Assembly: GCA_963723455.1 (NCBI GenBank) | Contig: CAVRQM010000005.1 | Location: 248,001 to 312,000, forward strand | Reading direction: 5' to 3' | DNA length: 64,000 bases | Origin: CAVRQM01 sp963723455 | GTDB taxonomy: Bacteria > Pseudomonadota > Alphaproteobacteria > Acetobacterales > Acetobacteraceae | Part shown: positions 53,137-61,959 of the stretch, in pieces | Position numbering within the stretch: the stretch's first letter is position 1 | Layout: the number at the start of each line of letters is the position of its first letter | Program-made: the position numbers and the translations under genes | Notes under the pieces: model-generated | The model's input: only the letters and a program-made list of their open reading frames with translations | Told to the model about the DNA's origin: nothing | Database searches by the model: none

Positions 53137-54932
53137 CTATCGTGGCGATGCCCGGGCAGGATCGTGCTGAGAACCTCCTTGGCGGTATCGACCAGCACGC
53201 TGCCTTCCTCGGGATCGCCCTTCAGCAGGGTCGAGGTGAAGTTGCGCGCCTGCTGCAGCGTGATGTGCGGCGGCAGCGGCGGCACGTTCGGATCGGTCTT
53301 GATTTCCAGCACCACCGGGCGATCGGCGGCCAGCGCCTCGTCCCAGGCCGGCCCGACCCGGTCTGGGTTGTCGACGAAGATGCCCTTCATCCCGATCAGC
53401 TCGCCGAACTTGTGATACGGGACATCGGGAATCTGCTGCGACACCTCGTATTTCGGGTTGCCCTCCTGCACCCGCTGCTCCCAGGTGACCTGGTTCAGAT
53501 CCTGGTTGTTCCATACGCACACGATCCATTGCGGGTTCGACCATTCGCGCCAGTACTTCATCACCGTGATCAGCTCGGCCATGTTGTTCATCTGCATGGC
53601 GCCGTCGCCGACCAGGGCGATCACCGGGCGGTCGGGGTGGGCGAACTTCGCGGCGATCGCATAGGGCACGGCCGCGCCCATCGAGGCCAGGCCGCCGGAC
53701 AGCGAACACATCATGCCGCGCCGGATTTTCAGGTCGCGCGCGTACCAGTTGGCGCACGACCCGGAATCGCTGGTGATGATGCAGCGGTCGGGCAGGCGCG
53801 GCGACAGCTCCCAGGTCACGCGCTGCGGGTTGACCGGGTTGGCCGAGTGCATCGCCCGCTCTTCCAGGTCCTTCCACCACTCGGCGACGTTCTTCTCGAT
53901 CCGCTTGCGCCAGCCGTGATCGGTCTTCTGCTGCAGCAGCGGCAGCAGCGCGCGCAGCGTCTCGGCGCTGTCGCCGACCAGGTTGACCTCCATCGGATAG
54001 CGCAGGCTGAGCATGTCGGCCTTGATGTCGATCTGCACGCCGCGCGCCGCGCCGTTCTTCGGCAGGAACTCGGAATACGGAAATCCGGAGCCGACCATCA
54101 GCAGCGTGTCGCATTCCTGCATCATGTCCCAGCTCGGCTTGGTGCCGAGCAGGCCGATGGAGCCGGTGACCCAGGGCAGGTCGTCGGGCAGCGCCGCCTT
54201 GCCCAGCAGCGCCTTGGCCACGCCCGCGCCGAGCTTGTCGGCGACCGCGATCACCTCGTCGGTGGCGCGCAGCGTGCCGGCGCCGACCAGCATCGCGACC
54301 TTCTTGCCGGCGTTCAGCACGTCCGCCGCGCGCCGCAGATCGGCCTCATAGGGCACGATCTTCGGGTGCGGTGTAGCCGATGCCGGAGTTGATCGTGCCG
54401 TGCTTGCGCGGCGGATCCTCGTATGCGACTTCCTGCAGGTCATTCGGAAAGATCAGCGCCGTCACCTTGCGCTCGGCGCGGGCGATGCGCATGGCGCGGT
54501 CGATCAGGTGGCGCACCTGGCCCGGGACCATCGCCTGCTGCACGAACGCGCCGGCGACGTCCTTGAAGGCGTTCTGCAGGTCCAGCTCCTGCTGGTAGTG
54601 GCCGCCGACAGCGGTGCGCGCCTGCTGCCCGGCGATGGCCAGCAGCGGCATGTGATCCATGCGCGCATCGTACATGCCGGTGATCAGATGCGTCGCGCCC
54701 GGGCCGGAGGTGGCCATGCAGACGCCCATCTCGCCGGTGAACTTCGCATACGCCGACGCCATGAACGCGGCCATTTCCTCGTGGCGCACCTGCACCAGCT
54801 TGATCTTGCCGCCGAAGCGGTCCATTCGCGCCGATCAGGCCGTTGATGCCGTCGCCCGGGATAGCCGAACACGATGCGGACGCCCCAGTCGTGCAGGCGC
54901 TCCCAGAAGAAATCGCCGACTTTCTTGCTCAT
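53137..54932 (-). pseudogene. thiamine-diphosphate enzyme (acetolactate synthase/pyruvate oxidase-like) gene with frameshifts
   Basis: About 600 residues of a ThDP enzyme, broken by shifts near 54855, 54830, 54370 and possibly at the end. The N-domain reads FFWERLHDWGVRIVFGYPG, then RHEEMAAFMASAYAKFTGE with the catalytic Glu and SGPGATHLITGMYDA. The middle domain has VAMLVGAGTL. The ThDP motif is GDGAMQMNNMAEL, ending in CVWNNQDLNQ. The family includes acetolactate synthase, pyruvate oxidase and less studied ThDP-requiring proteins, and the specific reaction is unknown. It begins 2 bp before the end-linked racemase gene in a run of cluster genes. Confidence 0.78.
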
Positions 54933-54984
54933 GGCGGACTGGCCTCGTGAACGTTCGGATGGTGCCCAATCCGCAGACGCGGGA

Positions 54985-55965
54985 TCAGCGATTCTTACGC
55001 GCGACCGCCCTTCGGTTGCAATTCTCGACCAGCACCAGGGCGTGTCCGTCGGGGTCACGGATCAGCGCGGCCGGCTGCGGTCGGCGCAGCTGACGGCGCC
55101 GGGCGAGACGAACGCGCGGCCGCGCGCCGCAGCGCGGCCGCGAGCGCGAGCGATCCGTCCACCTCCAGCACCAGCCGGGTGGCGGCGATGTCGTTCATGC
55201 CGCCGCGTCCGCCGGGCGGCGGCGGCTGGTGCCCGGTAGCCGAGCAGCTCGACATGCGGGGTGGGCCTCGCCGCGGGTTGCAGGCCGATGACGTCGACGA
55301 CATCGCGGTCCAGCCCGTCGAGGCGCTGCTGCGGCGGCCCGGAATTGACGGTGCGCGACCGCGACGGGCAGGAACCCGAGCAGCCGCGTATAGAAGCGTC
55401 GCGCTGCGCGCGGTGTCGGAGACGTCAATGGCGGAGTGGTCGATGCCGAGGCAGAGCGCGCCGCCACCCCGCCGGATCGCGCCACGCGCGCGGCCCCTCG
55501 CCCGCGCGGGAACTCCAGCAGTTCCAGCGGGTGCCCGTCCGGGTCGCGGAACTTCGCAGCCGCGACCGAGCCGCTGGCCGGCGGCAGGCGCTGCGGGCCG
55601 CCCGTCGTAGATTGCGGCGAACCCGTCCTGTTCGGACGCGCGCGCATAGGCGCCGATCCATGTCGCGCACGACGATGGCAAAATGCTGGAACGCGATGCT
55701 CGCCGCGCTGGCGTCTGCCGGATAGGCGCGGCCGGGCGGGCCGAACTCGGTCAAGCTCGATCTCCTGCCAGCCGAGGCGCATGGTCAGGGTGTGCGCCTC
55801 GCACGGCGCAGGCCCCAGCAGCCGCAGCAGCGCGGCATCGGCGCGCGTCGGACCGCCGCGGCGGGCAAAGCCCAGCCCGTCGCGATAGAACGCCTCCGCC
55901 CGCCCCAGATCGGCGACCGTGAGGCCGAAGCGCGTCAGCCGGACAACGCGCCCGCGGGCGGTCAC
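54985..55965 (-). pseudogene. double VOC (glyoxalase/dioxygenase-like) gene with frameshifts
   Basis: Two vicinal-oxygen-chelate domains are readable across at least five frame changes. Domain 1: VRLTRFGLTVADLGRAEAFYRDGLGF, QHFAIVVRDM, AAKFRDPDGHPLELLEFP. Domain 2: LCLGIDHSAIDVSDT, RFYTRLLGFL, and the end ALIRDPDGHALVLVENCN. The start is GTG at 55965, overlapping the stop of the SMP-30 gene (GTGA); the natural stop is at 54985. The RDPDGH-LE motifs supply metal ligands. Its substrate is unknown. Confidence 0.7.
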
Positions 55966-56864
55966 GTCTGCACGCCGCGAACGTTGAGGAAGATGGCGTA
56001 CAGCGTGTGCGAGGCGCACAGGAACAGCCGGCTGCGGTTGCGGCCGCCGAAGGTCAGGTTGGACACCAGGGACGGCACCAGCACCTTGCCGAGCAGATTG
56101 CCGGCGGGGTCGATGCAATGCACGCCGTCGGCGGCGCTGCTCCAGATGTTGCCGTGTCCGTCGCAGCGGAAGCCGTCGGCGAAGCCGGGATGCACGCTAT
56201 GGAACGGCCGACCGCCGGACAGGCAGGCGCCGTCCCCGGATACGTCGAACACGCGAATCAGCCGCGTCGGCCTTGCGTCGGACAGCCGCCCGGTCTCGGC
56301 GATGTACAGCAGGCCTTCGTCCGGTGAGAAGCACAGGCCGTTCGGCCCCTCGAAATCGTCGGCCACAAGCGTCAGCTCGCCCCCGGCCGGGTCGAACCGA
56401 TAGACCGAGGGCGGCAGCTCGGGTTGCTGCTTGCCGCCTTCATAGTCGGTCTGGATGCCGTAATGCGGGTCGGTGAACCAGATCGTGCCGTCGGATTTCA
56501 CCACGATGTCGTTCGGCGAATTGAGCCGCTTGCCCTGGAACCGGTCGGCCAGCACGGTCACCGTCCCGTCATGTTCGGTGCGGGTGATGCAGCGGCCGCG
56601 ATGCGAGCACGACACCAGCCGCCCCTGCCGGTCGCGATAGTGGCCGTTGGCGAAATCCGAGGGCTCGCGGAACACCTCGACCCCGCCGCGTTCGCTCCAT
56701 CGCATCACGCGGTCGTTCGGCAGGTCGCTGAACAGCAGCGTCTGCATGTCGCCGAACCAGACCGGACCCTCCAGCCAGCGGAAGCCCTCGGCGAGCCTGG
56801 TCAGCGGCGCATTGGGCAGCACGAAGCCGCGAAACAGCGGCGACACGATATCGAACCCGTCCAC
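55962..56864 (-). CDS. SMP-30/gluconolactonase family protein (second copy)
   Basis: A 300-residue beta-propeller lactonase, only distantly related to the one at 47854-48777. Motifs: LAEGFRWLEGPVWFGDMQTLLFSDL (Glu ligand), RLNSPNDIVVKSDGTIWFTDPHYG (Asn/Asp ligands), FEGPNGLCFSPDEGLLYIAET (Asn) and FADGFRCDGHGNIWSS (Asp). This is the gluconolactonase/drug-resistance-like subgroup. It is intact, overlapping the VOC gene by 4 bp and starting 4 bp after the cupin gene, in the same long minus-strand unit. Confidence 0.9.
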   Translation of the reverse strand: MDGFDIVSPLFRGFVLPNAPLTRLAEGFRWLEGPVWFGDMQTLLFSDLPNDRVMRWSERGGVEVFREPSDFANGHYRDRQGRLVSCSHRGRCITRTEHDGTVTVLADRFQGKRLNSPNDIVVKSDGTIWFTDPHYGIQTDYEGGKQQPELPPSVYRFDPAGGELTLVADDFEGPNGLCFSPDEGLLYIAETGRLSDARPTRLIRVFDVSGDGACLSGGRPFHSVHPGFADGFRCDGHGNIWSSAADGVHCIDPAGNLLGKVLVPSLVSNLTFGGRNRSRLFLCASHTLYAIFLNVRGVQT

Positions 56865-56868
56865 CGGT

Positions 56869-57360
56869 TCAGCCGAAGCGGCAGGGCTGGCCGGCGCCGG
56901 GCGGCGTGTGCAACTGCACGAGCATCAGCACCGCCGGCGCGTCGCCGACGGTGCCCGACAGGTGGCCGCGGCGTCCCCGCTCGTCCTGGCGGCAGCCCTG
57001 GTCCTCGCCGAACGAGATGTCGCCCGGCCCCATCTCGACCCGCGTGCCGTCCATCGTTTCGACGAACCATGCGCCCGACAGCGGGATGATCCACTGCGGC
57101 ATCGGGTTTTCGTGCCACTGGCCGGTCCAGCCGACCGGCAGCACGCTCATGTTGACGGTCGCCTGGAACGTGCCCAGCTCGTCCTGCCATTGTGGGGCGG
57201 CGCCCCCCATGCCCTTCAGCGCGAAGCGGGCCATCTCGCAGCGGCTCTGCCGGCTGACGCCGTCGCCGTCGGTCCAGGCATGCCAGTATTGGATCTTGGG
57301 ACTGGCGCCGGGCGGCGGCGATCCGGGCGGATCGGCGGGCGAGCGGAGGATGGCCGGCAT
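56869..57360 (-). CDS. cupin-fold protein
   Basis: A 163-residue single-domain beta-barrel protein. The central part (TVNMSVLPVGWTGQWHENPMPQWIIPLSGAWFVETMDGTRVEMGPGDISFGEDQG, read in parts) has the two cupin motifs: a His/Glu/Gln set (WHENPMPQW) and the PGD-SFGED turn. There is no helix-turn-helix. AAGGAG stands 7 bases before the ATG at 57360. It could be a sugar-acid isomerase or dioxygenase-like accessory; the function is not recognised. It lies between DoxX and lactonase genes. Confidence 0.8.
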   Translation of the reverse strand: MPAILRSPADPPGSPPPGASPKIQYWHAWTDGDGVSRQSRCEMARFALKGMGGAAPQWQDELGTFQATVNMSVLPVGWTGQWHENPMPQWIIPLSGAWFVETMDGTRVEMGPGDISFGEDQGCRQDERGRRGHLSGTVGDAPAVLMLVQLHTPPGAGQPCRFG

Positions 57361-57370
57361 GTCTCGCTCC

Positions 57371-57838
57371 TTATCGAGGCGGCGCGCCCATTGGCGCATA
57401 GACGGCGGTGGACGACAGCGGGTGCGTGATCACGAAGCCCGGCGTTGTTAGCCGCGTGCCCAGGATCACCAGCAGCAACCCTCCGGCCAGCCCGAAGTTC
57501 TTCAGAAAATCCCAGAAATGACTGCGCGCCTTGCTGTCGCCGGCGGCCCAGAAATCGCCGTAGGTCCAGAAGGCGTGATACAGCAGCGCGGTGACCGCGC
57601 AGAATCCGGCCAGCACGAAGGCGGCGAGGCGGTCGTGCCAGTTGGCGACGATGCACACCGGCGTCACCACCTCGACGACGATGGCGGCGACCAGCAGCGC
57701 CGGCCCGCCGGGCAACGCGCCGGAATTGGCCTGCTTCAGCGCATCGTTCCAGTTGATGATCTTGTCCAGCGCGCTGAACGGAAACAAAATGACAAGCAGC
57801 ACTCGCGCGATCACCGCCGCTGCGACCGCCAGGCTCAT
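57371..57838 (-). CDS. DoxX-family membrane protein
   Basis: A 155-residue protein with four helices. It opens VIARVLLVILFPFSALDKIINW, has ALLVAAIVVEVVTPVCIVANW and LLYHAFWTYGDF, the usual DoxX features, and ends with a helix (NFGLAGGLLLVILG). DoxX-like proteins are linked to quinone or sulfur redox and oxidative stress in other organisms; here the role is undefined. Its ATG at 57838 overlaps the oxidase subunit IV stop (ATGA), joining the respiratory operon to the oxidation cluster. Confidence 0.85.
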   Translation of the reverse strand: MSLAVAAAVIARVLLVILFPFSALDKIINWNDALKQANSGALPGGPALLVAAIVVEVVTPVCIVANWHDRLAAFVLAGFCAVTALLYHAFWTYGDFWAAGDSKARSHFWDFLKNFGLAGGLLLVILGTRLTTPGFVITHPLSSTAVYAPMGAPPR

Positions 57839-58119
57839 CGGCTAAGATAATCCGCGGCGGTAAGCCCGAACAGGATGGCGACCCAGAAGAACCCCAGCAC
57901 CGAGAACAGGCGGATCAGCGGCGGGTCGTCCAGCACCTCCATGGTGAACAGCAGGACGATGCAGACCATCACGGTTGCCACCGCCATCTCGACGTAGCCG
58001 GCACCGGCGAACGGGACCAGAAGGCCGAGCAGCACGTTGATCCCGAGCAGCGCCAGCAGCGCCAGCGAGGCGATGAACGGAACCCGCATATGCGCGCGGA
58101 TCACAGGGTCGAGCTTCAT
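57835..58119 (-). CDS. cytochrome c oxidase subunit IV-like protein
   Basis: A 94-residue protein with three helices (PFIASLALLALLGINVLLGLLVPF, MAVATVMVCIVLLFTMEVL and LFSVLGFFWVAILFGLTAADY, in parts). It matches the prokaryotic COX4 family of caa3-type oxidases. It follows subunit III by 10 bp and overlaps DoxX by 4 bp. It is expected to stabilise the oxidase in the inner membrane. Confidence 0.85.
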   Translation of the reverse strand: MKLDPVIRAHMRVPFIASLALLALLGINVLLGLLVPFAGAGYVEMAVATVMVCIVLLFTMEVLDDPPLIRLFSVLGFFWVAILFGLTAADYLSR

Positions 58120-58129
58120 CGCGGCAGCC

Positions 58130-58783
58130 TCATCGGTTTGCCATGTAGAGCGTCGGAAAGACGATGATCCAGACTAGGTCGATGAAATGCCAATACAACC
58201 CGGTGATCTCGATGCGGTTCTGGTGGCGCGACAGAAAGCCCGGCCGACTGGCAAGCCAGGCCATCACCAGCACGATTCCCACGCCCACGCTCAGATGCAC
58301 GAAATGCAGGATCGTGGTGATCCAGTACAGGTTGACGAACAGCTTGGAGGCCGCGTCGCCGGCCAGCGCATAGGGCCGGTCCAGGAACGGCGTCATGTGT
58401 TCCACGTAGTCGCGATAGTACTCGTAGCTTTTGAGCAGCAGGAACAGCACGCCGAACGCAGCGGTGCCGATCAGGCAGCGCACGACCGCGCGCTGCCGCC
58501 CGAGCTTGGACATCTCGATCGCGCCGGACATGATGAAGCTGGAGGTGATCAGAACCACGGTATTGACCGCCCCGATCCACAGCTTCAGGTGGCTCGCCGC
58601 GGCAGACACCGAAGCGGGGTGCAGCAGACGCAGCACCAGGGCCGAGATGAACAGGCCGGAGAACAGCAGCAACTCGGTCAGCAGCCATGCCCACATGCCC
58701 AGCTTGGCGGCATGGCGCTGCTGGTCGGCCGTAGTGAACTGCTCGACGAGTTCGACACCGACCGCGGCGCTCGCCTCAGCCAC
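58130..58783 (-). CDS. ctaE: cytochrome c oxidase subunit III family protein
   Basis: A 217-residue subunit with five helices, the short form found in caa3-type oxidases. KLGMWAWLLTELLLFSGLFISALVLR holds the conserved E in the second helix. YWITTILHFVHLSVGVGIVLVMAWLA and the final YWHFIDLVWIIVFPTLYM are signature segments. It overlaps the subunit I gene by 8 bp. Confidence 0.92.
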   Translation of the reverse strand: MAEASAAVGVELVEQFTTADQQRHAAKLGMWAWLLTELLLFSGLFISALVLRLLHPASVSAAASHLKLWIGAVNTVVLITSSFIMSGAIEMSKLGRQRAVVRCLIGTAAFGVLFLLLKSYEYYRDYVEHMTPFLDRPYALAGDAASKLFVNLYWITTILHFVHLSVGVGIVLVMAWLASRPGFLSRHQNRIEITGLYWHFIDLVWIIVFPTLYMANR

Positions 58784-60428
58784 TTTCGGGCACCTTGTTC
58801 GGATAGTCGTACGGCTCGAAATCGACGATCGGCTGGGTCAGGAAATTGTGCTTCGGCGGCGGCGAGGACGTGGTCCATTCCAGCCCCTTCGCCCGCCATG
58901 GATTGTCCGGCGCCCGCTCGCCGAACCACAGTGACCAGATCAGATAGACCATCGGGAACATGTAGCCGGCCGCCAGGATGGTGGCTCCGGCCGAGGACAG
59001 GTCGTTCAGCAACTGGAACTCCGGCGGATAGACGTGGTAGCGCCGCGGCATGCCCAGATAGCCGACGATGAATTGCGGGAAGAACGTGACGTTGAAGCCG
59101 ATGAACATCAGCAGCGCGCCAATCCGCCCCCAGGCTTCCGGGTACATCCGCCCGGTGAACTTCGGCCACCAGAAATGCAGGCCGCCCAGGAACGCCAGCA
59201 TCGTCGCGCCGACCATGATGTAGTGGAAATGGGCGACCACGAAATAGGTGTCGTGCATGTGCTCGTCGATGGCCAATGAGGCAAGAAACAGCCCGGTCAG
59301 CCCGCCCAGCACGAACAGCCCGATATAGCCCATCGCGTACAGCATCGGCGTATCCAGCCGGATGTCGCCCTTATGGATGGTCGCAGTCCAGTTGTACACC
59401 TTGACCGCCGACGGCACGGCGACGGAAAAGCTCAGCAGCGAGAACACGATGCCGGCGTACTCGCTCTCGCCGTTGACGAACATGTGGTGGCCCCAGACAA
59501 AGAAGCTGAGCGTCGCGAGGCCGACGCTGGCATAAGCCACGAACTTGTAGCCGAACAGCTTCTTCTGCGCGAAGGCGGGCACCATCTCGCTCATCACTCC
59601 CATGCCCGGCAGCACCATGATGTACACCGCCGGGTGGGAGTAGAACCAGAACAGATGCTCGAACAGCACCGGGTCGCCGCCCAGCGCCGGGTCGAAGATG
59701 CCGATGTGGAACGCCCGCTCCATCAGCAGCAGGATCAGCGCGATGGTGATGACCGGCGTGCCCAGCAGGAAAATCAGGCTGGTTGCGTACATGGTCCAGA
59801 CGAAGATCGGCATGCGGAACCATGTCATGCCGGGCGCGCGCATTGTGTGGATCGTGACGACGAAGTTCAGCCCGGTCAGGATCGAGGAGAAGCCGACGAT
59901 GATGACGCCGATCAGCGCCGGGACGACATAGGTGTTTGAAAATGTGGTGCTGAACGGCGCGTAGAACGTCCAGCCGGTATCGACGCCGCCGACGATCAGG
60001 GTGAACAGGGTGAACAGCGCGCCGGTGTTGAAGATGTACAGGCTCAACAGGTTCAGCCGGGGAAACGCCACGTCCTTCGCGCCGATCATCAGCGGCAGCA
60101 GAAAGTTGCCGAAGGTCGCCGGGATCGACGGGATCAGGAAGAACCAGATCATGATCACGCCATGCAGCGTGAACAGCTTGTTGTAGGTGTCATTGGTGAA
60201 GATCGAGCCGTCCGGCACCACCAGCGACAGGCGGATCAGCCCGGCGGCGATCGCGCCCAGGATGAAATACACGGTGATGCACGCCAGGTACATCAGGCCG
60301 ATGCGCTTGTGGTCGGTGCTGAATGCCCAGGACCGGATGGTGTGGGCGTCGTGCAGATAGTCCTTATGCCGCCCGATCGTGGCGCGCGGTATCTCCGGAT
60401 CGCGCAGGGCAAGGTCGGACGGGCTCAT
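58776..60428 (-). CDS. ctaD: caa3-type cytochrome c oxidase subunit I, A2-like
   Basis: A 550-residue catalytic subunit with 12 helices, binding haem a and the haem-copper centre. STDHKRIGLMYL, LFTLHGVIMIWFFL, and VAHFHYIMVGA (ligands) are present. The crosslinked His-Tyr site reads FWFYSHPAVYIMVLPG. In A1 oxidases this is GHPEVY with a proton-channel Glu; YSHP without that Glu defines A2-type enzymes such as that of Rhodothermus. WGHHMFV supplies copper histidines. The C-terminus ends FEPYDYPNKVPESG. It overlaps subunit II and III genes. Confidence 0.95.
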   Translation of the reverse strand: MSPSDLALRDPEIPRATIGRHKDYLHDAHTIRSWAFSTDHKRIGLMYLACITVYFILGAIAAGLIRLSLVVPDGSIFTNDTYNKLFTLHGVIMIWFFLIPSIPATFGNFLLPLMIGAKDVAFPRLNLLSLYIFNTGALFTLFTLIVGGVDTGWTFYAPFSTTFSNTYVVPALIGVIIVGFSSILTGLNFVVTIHTMRAPGMTWFRMPIFVWTMYATSLIFLLGTPVITIALILLLMERAFHIGIFDPALGGDPVLFEHLFWFYSHPAVYIMVLPGMGVMSEMVPAFAQKKLFGYKFVAYASVGLATLSFFVWGHHMFVNGESEYAGIVFSLLSFSVAVPSAVKVYNWTATIHKGDIRLDTPMLYAMGYIGLFVLGGLTGLFLASLAIDEHMHDTYFVVAHFHYIMVGATMLAFLGGLHFWWPKFTGRMYPEAWGRIGALLMFIGFNVTFFPQFIVGYLGMPRRYHVYPPEFQLLNDLSSAGATILAAGYMFPMVYLIWSLWFGERAPDNPWRAKGLEWTTSSPPPKHNFLTQPIVDFEPYDYPNKVPESG

Positions 60429-61405
60429 GGCGGTGCCTCCCCGGACCCGGCCGGCAGCTGGCCGAGGGTGTTGATGCCGAGACTCTTGATATACGCGATC
60501 AGCCGGATCAGCTGGTCCTCCGGGATGCGGCCGGAGAAGCTCGGCATGACCTGCTTGTAGCCGGCGATCAGGTTGCGGTCGGGCAGCAGGATCTTGTCGC
60601 GGATGTAGCCGTCGTCGGCGACGATCGTGCCCCCCGACTGCATCGGCACCGGGCGGCCGTACAGCCCGACCAGGGACGGCGCGCGCACCGTGTTGCTGTT
60701 GACGTGGCAGCCGGCGCAGCCATAGGTCGAGAACAGCCCCTTGCCGGCGGCGGCGAGCGATTGGCTGGTGCCGGCATGGGTCAGCCACGCCTCATAGTCG
60801 GCTGGCTGCATGATGTAGATGAAGCCGTCCATCTTGGAATGGTCGGTGCCGCAATATTCCGAGCAGAACAGGTGGTAGGCGCCGGCGCGATCGGCCTTGA
60901 ACCAGATTTGCGTGTAGCGGCCCGGCAGCGTCTCCATCTGCGCGCGCAGCGCCGGGATGTACAGGCCGTGGATCACGTCCTGCGAGATCATTCGGATCAG
61001 CACCGGCTGGCCGAGCGGCACGTGCAAATCATTGATTTCAGACTGGCCGCCGGGATGCTGGAACTTCCACATCCACTGCTTCGCGATCGCGGCGATCTGC
61101 AGCGTGTTGCCGGGCGGGTTGACGTTGGTGTCGTATTGCTTGGCCGCCCAGACGAAGAAGATCAGGCTCAGCACGTACGGAATGATCATCCAGCTCATCT
61201 CGATCAGCGCGCTGCGGTTCTCCCGGTTCGAGCGATCGACGTTGCGGCCGGAGCGGTAGCGGAAGGCGAACCAGGTGATGCCGACGAAAATCGGCCCGAC
61301 CAGGAACAGGGTCAGGATGGTGAAGGCGATGACGATGTAGTCGGTCTGCAGCGCGCTCGCAGACGCAGCGATCGGCCACAGCGCCAGCTGCGAGACGCTG
61401 GTCAT
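60425..61405 (-). CDS. ctaC: caa3-type cytochrome c oxidase subunit II with fused cytochrome c
   Basis: A 326-residue subunit. Two membrane helices (YIVIAFTILTLFLVGPIFVG and WMIIPYVLSLIFFVWAA) are followed by the cupredoxin domain with the CuA ligands in FCSEYCGTDHSKM. After about residue 235 a cytochrome c domain is attached: GLFSTYGCAGCHVNSNT, then PSLVGLYGRPV, and a Met ligand near VMPSFSGRI. This layout defines caa3 oxidases, which take electrons directly from a complex III or cytochrome. It overlaps its neighbours by 4 bp on both sides. Confidence 0.95.
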   Translation of the reverse strand: MTSVSQLALWPIAASASALQTDYIVIAFTILTLFLVGPIFVGITWFAFRYRSGRNVDRSNRENRSALIEMSWMIIPYVLSLIFFVWAAKQYDTNVNPPGNTLQIAAIAKQWMWKFQHPGGQSEINDLHVPLGQPVLIRMISQDVIHGLYIPALRAQMETLPGRYTQIWFKADRAGAYHLFCSEYCGTDHSKMDGFIYIMQPADYEAWLTHAGTSQSLAAAGKGLFSTYGCAGCHVNSNTVRAPSLVGLYGRPVPMQSGGTIVADDGYIRDKILLPDRNLIAGYKQVMPSFSGRIPEDQLIRLIAYIKSLGINTLGQLPAGSGEAPP

Positions 61406-61959
61406 GGCGCTGCGTCCAGCGAGCGCCCGACCGCGAGCGCCATGGCGCGGTCGATCGGCACGTGCGCGCTTGTGTGCCGCGGATCGCGCCAAGCATAGCC
61501 GTCACGGGCGGCAAGCTCGCGCGCCCGTTCGGTATGCAGGTCAACACTGGGATGCGCCTCCAGCAGCGGCGGCGGCGGATCGAGCGTCGCGCGCTGCATG
61601 TCCGTCAGCACCGGCCGGCTCGCCCGCAACTGTCCATGGAACAGGCTCATTAGCAAGTACAGGATCACCAGCGCCGCGATGACGGACCCGGCCAGCCCGG
61701 CCATCACCAGCCCCACCTTGCCGGCATTGGCGTCGTGTTGTTCGTGGCCGACGCGGACCATGGCGCGGCTGGGTCCGGCCACCGGGCGGCCTCGGCCGTA
61801 GCGCGCGGTGTCGTCGAACTCGGCGTCGCCCGGCTCGAACGCCGCGGGCGTTGCCGCCGGGCGGCTGCGGCGGGATAGCAGCATCGCCCCGCCAAGCACG
61901 CCCGCCGCGCCAGCAAGTCCGTCCAGCAGCCGGCGGCGCGTGTCGGACGGGTCAGGCAT
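61402..61959 (-). CDS. ACIII/oxidase-associated single-pass membrane protein
   Basis: A 185-residue protein lying between ActF and oxidase subunit II. It has an N-terminal hydrophobic stretch (LLDGLAGAAGVLGGAMLL), a second helix (VGLVMAGLAGSVIAALVILYLLMSLF) and a C-terminal soluble part with LHTERARELAARDGYAWRD and VPIDRAMALAVGR. The IDRAM motif after an aromatic-tryptophan stretch resembles proteins seen beside oxidase genes in other bacteria, probably assembly or accessory factors; this is inference. It overlaps ActF by 8 bp. Confidence 0.7.
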   Translation of the reverse strand: MPDPSDTRRRLLDGLAGAAGVLGGAMLLSRRSRPAATPAAFEPGDAEFDDTARYGRGRPVAGPSRAMVRVGHEQHDANAGKVGLVMAGLAGSVIAALVILYLLMSLFHGQLRASRPVLTDMQRATLDPPPPLLEAHPSVDLHTERARELAARDGYAWRDPRHTSAHVPIDRAMALAVGRSLDAAP

